Positions 1-4,233 of a stretch of 5,214 bases of DNA are shown piece after piece. This DNA comes from Demequinaceae bacterium UBA4004 (GTDB lineage Bacteria; Actinomycetota; Actinomycetes; Actinomycetales; Demequinaceae). Position numbers and translations under genes: made by a program. Where the stretch lies: the NCBI GenBank assembly GCA_002384765.1, contig DGBM01000203.1:2918-8131 (forward strand), read 5' to 3'. The notes beneath the pieces were generated by a model. That model was not told where the DNA came from. It searched no databases and saw only the letters and a program-made list of their open reading frames with translations. The stretch's first letter is position 1. Every line of letters begins with the position of its first letter.

Positions 1-17
1 CCCCGCGCCGTGAACAT
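1..17 (-). CDS. Possible start of a downstream coupled gene (edge fragment)
   Basis: On the minus strand an ATG at 17-15 overlaps the TGA stop of the HAD gene (19-17) in a TGATG arrangement, which often marks translational coupling in actinobacterial operons. Only five complete codons (M F T A R) fit before the window ends, so no product can be named. The ATG could equally be a chance occurrence. Confidence rests only on the overlap geometry. Confidence 0.25.
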
Positions 18-808
18 CAGGGCCCGAAGCGACTCCGCCGGGCGGCCCTCATGATCAGCGCGCCGATGATGACCCCGAGGGCCACAAAGGTGACGGTGGC
101 GATCGCGGGACCTGTCGCGTCGGCCCTGCGAAGGGCCACTGGCTTGCGGAAGTACAGGACGCCCCAGCCATTCTTGGCGGCCGCTCGGCGCAACGCCCTG
201 TCCGGGTTCACCACAAAGCCGTGTCCCACAGCATTGAGCATCGGGGCGTCGGTGATGGAATCCGAGTACGCGTAGGACGCGTCCAGGTCGTATCCCCGTT
301 TCTTCGCAAGCTTCCGCAACGCGATGGCCTTGCTCTCGCCGTACGCGTAGAACGTGATTTCGCCCGTGTAGGTGCCGTCCTTGATCTCCATCTCGGAGGC
401 GATCCAGTGGTCGGCTCCCAGCAGCTCCGCGATGGGCGCCACGAGTTCCGCCCCGGACGCGCTGACGATGACGACTTCGCGGCCGTTCTGCTGGTGCCGG
501 CGGATGAGCGCGAGTGCCTCCTGGTACACCACGGGGTCGATGAGTTCGTGGATCGTCTCGGAGACGATGCCTGTCACCTTGGCGACTTCCCAACCCTTGA
601 CCAGTTCGGACAGCGCATCGCGCAGCCTGTTCGTCTGGCGTTCGTCGGCGCCGCCCACCGAAAACAGGAAGTGCGCATATGCGGCGCGCACCGCGTCGGT
701 CCGGGTGAAGAGTCCTTCACGCATGAACGGGCGCGAGAACGCCGCCGAAGACGAGGTGGCAATGATCGTCTTGTCGAGATCGAAGAACGCGGCGCTGAGG
801 CGGGCCAT
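17..808 (-). CDS. HAD-IB family phosphatase-like hydrolase with C-terminal membrane anchor
   Basis: This 263-residue protein belongs to the haloacid dehalogenase superfamily, subfamily IB (SerB/phosphoserine phosphatase-like). All four catalytic motifs are visible: DLDKT at 10-14 (nucleophile D10, acid/base D12), the motif II serine in VSASG around 115-119, the motif III lysine K160 in GESK, and the metal-binding motif SDSITD at 182-187 (D183, D187). Residues about 30-105 form the helical cap. A hydrophobic stretch at about 232-253 followed by RAARRSR suggests a membrane anchor with the catalytic domain in the cytoplasm. The substrate is unknown; small phosphate monoesters are plausible from the family. 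The ATG at 808 lies just before the nucleophile motif, as usual. A homologous HAD gene (Rv3661) neighbours the equivalent pilus cluster in mycobacteria. The gene is divergent from the tad operon, so shared function is not implied. Confidence 0.9.
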   Translation of the reverse strand: MARLSAAFFDLDKTIIATSSSAAFSRPFMREGLFTRTDAVRAAYAHFLFSVGGADERQTNRLRDALSELVKGWEVAKVTGIVSETIHELIDPVVYQEALALIRRHQQNGREVVIVSASGAELVAPIAELLGADHWIASEMEIKDGTYTGEITFYAYGESKAIALRKLAKKRGYDLDASYAYSDSITDAPMLNAVGHGFVVNPDRALRRAAAKNGWGVLYFRKPVALRRADATGPAIATVTFVALGVIIGALIMRAARRSRFGP

Positions 809-944
809 GAGTTCAGCCTAACTGCCCGCAGTGACGGGCGAAAGGCGGCGGGCGACGTCGTGCCCAGGCGGGCGGCCCGCCGCGTCTCCCCGAGCGGACG
901 CGGTCGAACCCGCACAGGGTCCCCGCCGACGCCACCGTTGCCTC
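809..944. other. Divergent intergenic region between HAD gene and tad operon
   Basis: This 136-base gap must hold the promoters of both divergent transcription units. It contains a small hairpin (arms 824-828 and 835-839, GCCCG/CGGGC, 6-base loop) and a GC-rich inverted repeat at 867-881 (GGCGGGC around one central base, then GCCCGCC), which could be an operator or simply GC-rich sequence. No convincing sigma-70 promoter pair is seen on the plus strand and no Shine-Dalgarno sequence sits close to the ATG at 945. A plus-strand frame stays open from a GTG at 831, but its 38 extra residues are low-complexity and Arg/Pro/Ala-rich and are not counted as coding. Confidence 0.55.
815..820 (-). promoter_or_regulatory. 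Candidate -10 element for leaderless HAD transcript
   Basis: Read on the minus strand, TAGGCT lies six bases before the ATG of the HAD gene. This matches the TANNNT -10 pattern at the spacing seen for leaderless actinobacterial mRNAs, where transcription begins at or next to the start codon. No Shine-Dalgarno sequence is present upstream of this ATG, which agrees with a leaderless transcript. No good -35 box is visible; TTTCGC lies 17 bases further upstream. The call is an inference from spacing. Confidence 0.4.
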
Positions 945-1991
945 ATGACAACGCTTGACTGGCTTCCCGACTGGCTGCGCCGCCTCTTCGAGGTGCCGGG
1001 CATCACGGACGTGCTCATCAACTCGCCCCGCGACGTCTGGATCGACCGTGGGTTGGGCATGGAACACGCGAACGACGTGGCGCCTGGAGTGTTGCCGGAC
1101 TGGCGGGTCTCAGACGTCCGGGCGCTCGCGGTGCGTCTCGCATCGCTCGGGGGGCGGCGGCTTGACGACGCCGCGCCCGCGGTCGACGCCCGCCTCCCGG
1201 ATGGCTCCCGACTGCACGCCGTGCTGCCGCCGGTTGCGGACGGTTGCGCCGCCGTGTCTGTGCGCATGGTCAGGTCCTCCTCGTTCGAGTGGGAGGACCT
1301 GGTGATCTGCGGGATGGTCCACGGTGACCTGGCGCCCGTGATCCGCGGGCTCGTGCGCTCGCGACAATCCCTGATCCTGTCCGGGGCGACTGGCTCCGGC
1401 AAGACCACTCTGCTGGCATCGTGCCTGGCCCAGGTGGAGCCGACAGAACGCATCGTGTTGATCGAAGAGGCGGGGGAGCTCCGGCCCGACCATCCTCACG
1501 TGGTGCGGCTTGTGGAACGCGCCGCCAACGTGGACGGAGCCGGCGCGGTGGGCCTCGCGAGGCTCGTGCGGGAGGCGCTGCGCATGCGCCCCGACCGCAT
1601 CGTGCTGGGGGAGTGCAGGGGCGCGGAAATCAGAGACGTGCTGCTCGCCCTCAACACCGGCCACCGCGGCAGCCTCACCACGCTGCACGCGAATGCGGCG
1701 GAGGATGTGCCCGCGCGACTCGCGGGGCTTGGGGCGCTTGCCGATCTCAGCGAGCGGGCCGTCGCGCTTCACGCGGCCGCGGCTTTCTCCGCCGTGATCC
1801 ACCTGGTCAGGCAGGACGGTCGGCGCCGGGTGGGGCAGGTCGCGCTCCTCGAGGCGTCCGAGGGTCAGCTGAGGACCGTTCCCGCGGCCGAGGTCGACGC
1901 CGACGGGCACCTCACCCCGGGCGCCGCATGGCCTCGCCTTGTTCAGGCCGCCGGTGTGATCGCCGGGCCCGCGCTCGCGAGGGTCGCATGA
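945..1991 (+). CDS. tadA: TadA/CpaF-like pilus assembly ATPase
   Basis: This 348-residue protein is a type II/IV secretion ATPase of the CpaF/TadA group, the cytoplasmic hexameric motor that powers pilin assembly by ATP hydrolysis. The N-terminal domain has the family signature PGITDVLINSP..VWIDRG at 18-35. The RecA-like domain shows Walker A GATGSGKTT (147-155), the Asp/Glu box LIEEAGELR (172-180), an atypical Walker B RIVLGECRGAE (218-228) and the His box TGHRGSLTTLHAN (238-250). The length matches actinobacterial relatives (Rv3659c is about 350 residues). The ATG at 945 is chosen because the conserved N-domain starts just after it; the in-frame GTG at 831 would add a non-conserved-looking Arg-rich tail. 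There is no nearby Shine-Dalgarno sequence; CACCGT at 933-938 keeps only the A and T of a leaderless -10. Its stop overlaps the next start (ATGA). Confidence 0.93.
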   Translation: MTTLDWLPDWLRRLFEVPGITDVLINSPRDVWIDRGLGMEHANDVAPGVLPDWRVSDVRALAVRLASLGGRRLDDAAPAVDARLPDGSRLHAVLPPVADGCAAVSVRMVRSSSFEWEDLVICGMVHGDLAPVIRGLVRSRQSLILSGATGSGKTTLLASCLAQVEPTERIVLIEEAGELRPDHPHVVRLVERAANVDGAGAVGLARLVREALRMRPDRIVLGECRGAEIRDVLLALNTGHRGSLTTLHANAAEDVPARLAGLGALADLSERAVALHAAAAFSAVIHLVRQDGRRRVGQVALLEASEGQLRTVPAAEVDADGHLTPGAAWPRLVQAAGVIAGPALARVA

Positions 1992-2482
1992 GCGCCCAGC
2001 CCACGGACGTCGAGCGGATCGTCGCGGTTGCCGCCGGCTCGCGGGCCGGGCTCGGCGCGGCCGACGCCTGGCGCGCCTGGGACCCGGCGCTCACCCTGGA
2101 CGGTGACGGGGCGCCCGCATGGGACCGCGAGGATGCGTTGGCGGCAGAGGCGCGCGCCGCCGCACGACTGGCCCACGCCTCAGGCGTGCCGCTTGCCGAC
2201 GTCTTGGACGCGCTCGCCCGCGTGGAGCGTGCACGCATCGGTGCGGCGAGGCGGCGTCAGGCAGCGCTCGCCGGGGCGCGGGCGTCCGCCCGGGTACTCG
2301 CATGGCTGCCGGCCGTCGGAATGGCGCTCGGCCTGGCGGTGGAGCCGCGCACCGCGACGGTGTTGCTGGGAACACCGTTCGGGTGGGCGCTTCTTGGCGC
2401 GTCGGGCCTGCTCGTATGGCTTGGACGGTGGTGGATGCGACGACTTGTTCGCAGCGCCGTCGCGGCCGGGGGCGTCCCATGA
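1988..2482 (+). CDS. tadB: TadB-like inner-membrane platform protein (T2SSF domain)
   Basis: This 164-residue protein is a type II secretion F-domain (GspF/TadB) platform subunit, expected to sit in the cytoplasmic membrane and couple the TadA ATPase to pilin assembly. The cytoplasmic helical part has the family pattern ARLAHASGVPLADVLDALAR (about 59-78), followed by a basic segment (81-92). Two hydrophobic segments follow at about 102-118 and 125-146, ending in the basic GRWWMRRLVR. It is shorter than a full TadB and lacks the usual N-terminal membrane helices, as in other compact actinobacterial versions (the mycobacterial Rv3658c is longer, about 266 residues). The start ATG overlaps the tadA stop as ATGA, indicating translational coupling. 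Assignment rests on the domain pattern and on its position between tadA and tadC. Confidence 0.82.
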   Translation: MSAQPTDVERIVAVAAGSRAGLGAADAWRAWDPALTLDGDGAPAWDREDALAAEARAAARLAHASGVPLADVLDALARVERARIGAARRRQAALAGARASARVLAWLPAVGMALGLAVEPRTATVLLGTPFGWALLGASGLLVWLGRWWMRRLVRSAVAAGGVP

Positions 2483-2931
2483 CCGAGCCGATCTCGTTGG
2501 TTGCCGTCGCAGCGCTCACGGGTGCCGCCGTCCGTTCTGGGCTCGACGTGAGAGGCGCGCTCGATCACGTCGGCCGCGCGTGCGGTGGGGATGCGCAGGC
2601 CCTGTGCGCGGTGGCCGCGGCCCTCGGCGTCGGCGTGTCCTGGGAGGCCGCATGGGACGTGACGCCCTCTCGCTTTGAGGCGCTGGCACGTGCGCTCGCG
2701 CCGGCATGGCACCGGGGAGCGAGCCCCGTGGACTCCTTGGCAGCGCTGAACGAGGCGCTGCTCGACACGGCCAGCGCGGCGGGTGAGAGCGCCGCCGCAG
2801 AGCTGGGCGTGCGCATTGCCTTGCCCCTCGCCCTGTGCCTGATGCCCGCGTTCGTCCTCACGGGCATCGTGCCGCTGCTGGTCGCCCTGGCGGGCTCGGT
2901 GATGGGCGGCGCAACGGGGCCGGTGCCGTGA
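2479..2931 (+). CDS. tadC: TadC-like inner-membrane platform protein (T2SSF domain)
   Basis: This 150-residue protein looks like the second T2SSF platform subunit, partner of the TadB-like protein. A hydrophobic, Ala-rich N-terminus (about 5-17) precedes a helical cytoplasmic part containing RALAPAWHRGASPVDSLAAL (71-90). It ends in the characteristic block LGVRIALPLALCLMPAFVLT at 109-128, which continues as a membrane segment to about 140. That block is very typical of actinobacterial TadC-like proteins. The family is often somewhat longer (Rv3657c is about 190 residues), so this is a compact version, but the C-terminal signature is complete and nothing suggests a frameshift. Its ATG overlaps the tadB stop as ATGA. 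An 83-base gap with two hairpins separates it from the pilin gene. Confidence 0.82.
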   Translation: MTEPISLVAVAALTGAAVRSGLDVRGALDHVGRACGGDAQALCAVAAALGVGVSWEAAWDVTPSRFEALARALAPAWHRGASPVDSLAALNEALLDTASAAGESAAAELGVRIALPLALCLMPAFVLTGIVPLLVALAGSVMGGATGPVP

Positions 2932-2954
2932 TCGCGGCACCGGGCTAAGACGTG

Positions 2955-2970
2955 CCCGGCGGACGCCGGG
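2955..2970 (+). other. GC-rich hairpin upstream of pilin gene (first of two)
   Basis: Arms CCCGGC (2955-2960) and GCCGGG (2965-2970) pair perfectly around the four bases GGAC. There is no T-run after it, so a strong intrinsic terminator is unlikely. It lies in the leader between the platform genes and the pilin gene, where hairpins can stabilise a processed pilin mRNA or weaken read-through; which applies here is inference. Confidence 0.5.
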
Positions 2971-2978
2971 TCATCATC

Positions 2979-2996
2979 GCGGGGCGCACGCCCCGC
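2979..2996 (+). other. GC-rich hairpin upstream of pilin gene (second of two)
   Basis: Arms GCGGGGC (2979-2985) and GCCCCGC (2990-2996) pair perfectly over 7 bp around the loop GCAC. It ends five bases before the Shine-Dalgarno sequence of the pilin gene (from 3002), so it could protect the 5' end of a processed transcript while leaving the ribosome binding site free. No T-run follows. Confidence 0.5.
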
Positions 2997-3001
2997 CCAC
3001 G

Positions 3002-3008
3002 AAGGGAG
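3002..3008 (+). promoter_or_regulatory. Strong Shine-Dalgarno sequence of the pilin gene
   Basis: AAGGGAG ends six bases before the ATG at 3015, close to optimal spacing. It is the only strong ribosome binding site in the cluster, the other genes relying on overlaps. It fixes the pilin start at 3015 rather than at the in-frame upstream ATG at 2952 and fits the need for much more pilin than machinery protein. Confidence 0.75.
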
Positions 3009-3014
3009 ACACCC

Positions 3015-3197
3015 ATGATCACTCGCTGGATGACCAGACTGGATGCGCGCAGGGAGGATGGCATGGCCACCGTCGAGTACGCGCTGGTCACGGTGGCGGC
3101 CGCCGCCTTCGCAGCCGTGCTCATCGCCATCATCAAATCGCCGGAAGTACGGTCCGCCCTTGGGTCCCTGGTGAGCGGCGCGCTCGCCGGTGGCTAG
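3015..3197 (+). CDS. Flp-like pilin, DUF4244 type
   Basis: This 60-residue protein is the likely major pilin of the Tad pilus. It has a short basic leader (1-16, with R4, R8, R12, R13) ending in EDG, then MATVEYALVTVAAAAFAAVL. Cleavage by a TadV/CpaA-type prepilin peptidase after G16 would leave M17 at +1 and place Glu at +5 (E21) and Tyr at +6 (Y22), the hallmark of Flp pilins. The mature product would be 44 residues, almost all one hydrophobic helix (about 22-40) with a short tail (SPEVRSALGSLVSGALAGG). Length and composition match the DUF4244 proteins encoded at this position in actinobacterial tad clusters (Rv3656c in M. tuberculosis). The ATG at 3015 is supported by the strong ribosome binding site; the last 8 bases overlap the next gene. 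Confidence 0.88.
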   Translation: MITRWMTRLDARREDGMATVEYALVTVAAAAFAAVLIAIIKSPEVRSALGSLVSGALAGG

Positions 3198-3537
3198 GCA
3201 CGCGGCGCGCCACCCGCATGCGCCTGGAACGGACCGCGGCTCCGTGACGGTCGAGTTTGCGCTCGGATTGCCCAGCGTGGTGCTCGTGCTGGCTCTCGCT
3301 CTCAGTGCGATGGCGTGGACGCTCGACGTGCAGACGGCTCAACGCGGCGCGAGCGAGGCGGCGCGCGCCGCGATCGTCGAGTCGGATGCACGCGCCGTCG
3401 CAGTGGGGCAGCGCGTGTCGGGGAACGGTCGCGTGACGCTGTCTCGCACTGCGGACTACGTCACCGCGTGCGTGGGTGGCCGCAGGGCTCCATGGCCCGC
3501 CTATGAGCGCTGTGCGACCGCACGGTCCACTCCATGA
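3190..3537 (+). CDS. tadE: TadE-like pseudopilin
   Basis: This 115-residue protein is a TadE-family pseudopilin, expected to be anchored by one helix with its C-terminal part outside the membrane and to act as a minor or priming subunit. The leader ends in DRG (15-17), followed by SVTVEFALGLPSVVLVLALA (18-37). Cleavage after G17 would put Glu at +5 (E22) and Phe at +6 (F23), the TadE version of the pilin motif. The segment QTAQRGASEAARAA (48-61) is also typical. Two cysteines (C94, C108) may form a disulphide. The GTG start at 3190 overlaps the pilin stop by 8 bases and no Shine-Dalgarno sequence is visible, suggesting coupled translation; the next GTG (3244) would remove the leader and is less likely. 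The mycobacterial counterpart is Rv3655c. The stop overlaps the next start (ATGA). Confidence 0.82.
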   Translation: MARHAARHPHAPGTDRGSVTVEFALGLPSVVLVLALALSAMAWTLDVQTAQRGASEAARAAIVESDARAVAVGQRVSGNGRVTLSRTADYVTACVGGRRAPWPAYERCATARSTP

Positions 3538-3959
3538 CGCCCGTGCGGATGGTGGCCCGGAAGCCTCACGCCCGCTGGGTGGGCCAAGCGCGTCTCGAGC
3601 GTGGCTCGGCTACTCCCCTCGTGGTGGGGGTGATCGCCGTGATGATGGTGATCGCCGCGGCGCTTGCTCAGGTGGGGGCGGGTCTCATCGCGGACGCCCG
3701 AGCGAGCGGAGCCGCCGACCTCGCGGCTCTTGCGGCGGCCGGCCAGGACCGTGATCTTCGCGCAGAGGGGGTGAGCCCGGCCTCCTCTCTCACGAGCGCA
3801 TGCCGCGTGGCCAAGGATGTGTCCGGCCGCAACGCGGCCACGCTGACGGGGTGCGTGAGGGGTGCGGGCTCGTCGGTGGTGGTGGCCGTGAGGGTGACCA
3901 TCCCGGGATGGCCCACCGCAGCGACTGCACGCGCGCGCGCGGGCTCTGCGTGGGGTTGA
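3534..3959 (+). CDS. TadE-like/TadG-like secreted protein of actinobacterial tad cluster
   Basis: This 141-residue protein resembles the second TadE-like protein found last in actinobacterial tad clusters (counterpart of Rv3654c). A basic N-terminus leads to ERGSATPLVVGVIAVMMVIA (22-41) and one membrane helix to about 52, then the family pattern ARASGAADLAALAAA (55-69). The C-terminal half shows C90 RVAKDVSGRNAATLTG C107, fitting the known two-cysteine pattern, then a beta-like stretch SSVVVAVRVTIPG (113-125). A Gly-Ser site comparable to the pseudopilin cleavage point exists (G24/S25), but +5 is Leu rather than Glu, so processing is uncertain. The ATG at 3534 overlaps the tadE stop as ATGA; an in-frame ATG at 3549 is an alternative. 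Mycobacterial Rv3654c and Rv3655c have been reported as secreted proteins affecting host cells; that role cannot be transferred here. Confidence 0.78.
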   Translation: MTPVRMVARKPHARWVGQARLERGSATPLVVGVIAVMMVIAAALAQVGAGLIADARASGAADLAALAAAGQDRDLRAEGVSPASSLTSACRVAKDVSGRNAATLTGCVRGAGSSVVVAVRVTIPGWPTAATARARAGSAWG

Positions 3960-4003
3960 GGTGCCGGGCATAAGGAGACCCGACGACGACTCAGGCTGAG
4001 GGA

Positions 4004-4031
4004 TCTGGGCCGCCGCCGGGCTGGTCCCAGA
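4004..4031 (+). terminator. Weak hairpin after the tad operon, possible terminator
   Basis: TCTGGGCC (4004-4011) pairs with GGTCCCAGA (4023-4031) with one bulged T, around an 11-base GC-rich loop. It lies 44 bases after the last tad stop codon on the plus strand. No T-run follows, so intrinsic termination is doubtful; it could mark an mRNA 3' end formed by processing or act with Rho. Confidence 0.3.
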
Positions 4032-4126
4032 GTACGCCGAGCGGCTGCCAGTTGTGAGACTCCAACGCGGGAATATAGCCGACGATTCGGTCAAAATGTG
4101 ATGTATTCGACACGTCGTGTGGGCAC

Positions 4127-4170
4127 AAAGTCGGCTCAAAGCCGGCTCAAGGCTGGCAGGAAGTCGGCAA
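4127..4170. repeat. Imperfect 11-base repeat array
   Basis: Four related units follow one another: AAAGTCGGCTC (4127-4137), AAAGCCGGCTC (4138-4148), AAGGCTGGC (4149-4157) and AAGTCGGCAA (4161-4170). The first two differ at one base; the last two are more degenerate. The spacing is close to one helical turn. No function is evident; the array lies downstream of both flanking genes. Confidence 0.5.
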
Positions 4171-4177
4171 GAAGAGG

Positions 4178-4216
4178 GGCGGCACGGCCGACGCGGGGGT
4201 CGTCGGCCGTGCCGCC
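4178..4216 (-). terminator. Strong intrinsic terminator of the secreted-protein gene
   Basis: A perfect 15-bp inverted repeat (arms 4178-4192 and 4202-4216, 9-base loop with one more possible pair) starts 17 bases after the minus-strand stop codon. Read on the minus strand it is followed by CCTCTTCTTG, a pyrimidine-rich tail with several T residues, as expected for a rho-independent terminator in a GC-rich genome. On the plus strand no T-run follows, so it mainly serves the minus-strand gene but may also block read-through from the tad operon. Confidence 0.75.
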
Positions 4217-4233
4217 GCACGGTGAGGGAACGG

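Larger units (their letters stand above)
3960..4233. other. Convergent intergenic region between tad operon and secreted-protein gene
   Basis: These 274 bases carry no credible gene on either strand. The first part (3960-4050) is GC-rich with a weak hairpin. The middle (about 4051-4130) is noticeably richer in A and T than anything else in the window, containing GAATATAGCC and TCAAAATGTGATGTATTCG. A repeat array and a strong terminator hairpin follow. A promoter-like pair on the plus strand, TTGTGA (4052-4057) and TATAGC (4074-4079) spaced 16 bases, is present, but nothing downstream on that strand is evidently a gene, so a small RNA would be speculation. Confidence 0.6.

Noticed and set aside
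831..944. N-terminal extension of tadA from the GTG at 831
   Set aside because: The 38 extra residues are Arg/Pro/Ala-rich with no family motif, and the conserved N-domain begins just after the ATG at 945.
221..958. Long plus-strand open frame opposite the HAD gene (245 codons)
   Set aside because: The opposite strand carries all four HAD motifs; this frame gives an Arg/Asp-rich product with no recognisable pattern.
1110..1910. Long minus-strand open frame opposite tadA (266 codons)
   Set aside because: It is antisense to a gene with complete ATPase motifs. Its translation is His/Arg/Pro-rich without any domain, a usual shadow in GC-rich DNA.
3972..3977. AAGGAG resembling a Shine-Dalgarno sequence just after the tad operon
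   Set aside because: No ATG, GTG or TTG lies at suitable spacing downstream, so no gene start can be supported.
4052..4079. Promoter-like TTGTGA and TATAGC pair with 16-base spacing
   Set aside because: The match is modest, and no gene or clear RNA follows on the plus strand before the convergent gene, so it is mentioned only in the intergenic entry.
4127..4170. Possible CRISPR-like repeats
   Set aside because: Units are only 9-11 bases, adjacent without spacers and degenerate, unlike a CRISPR array.
3501..4220. Minus-strand open frame of 239 codons across the last tad gene and the intergenic region
   Set aside because: It runs through the terminator hairpin and opposite a recognisable TadE-like gene, and its product is low-complexity Arg/His/Pro-rich.
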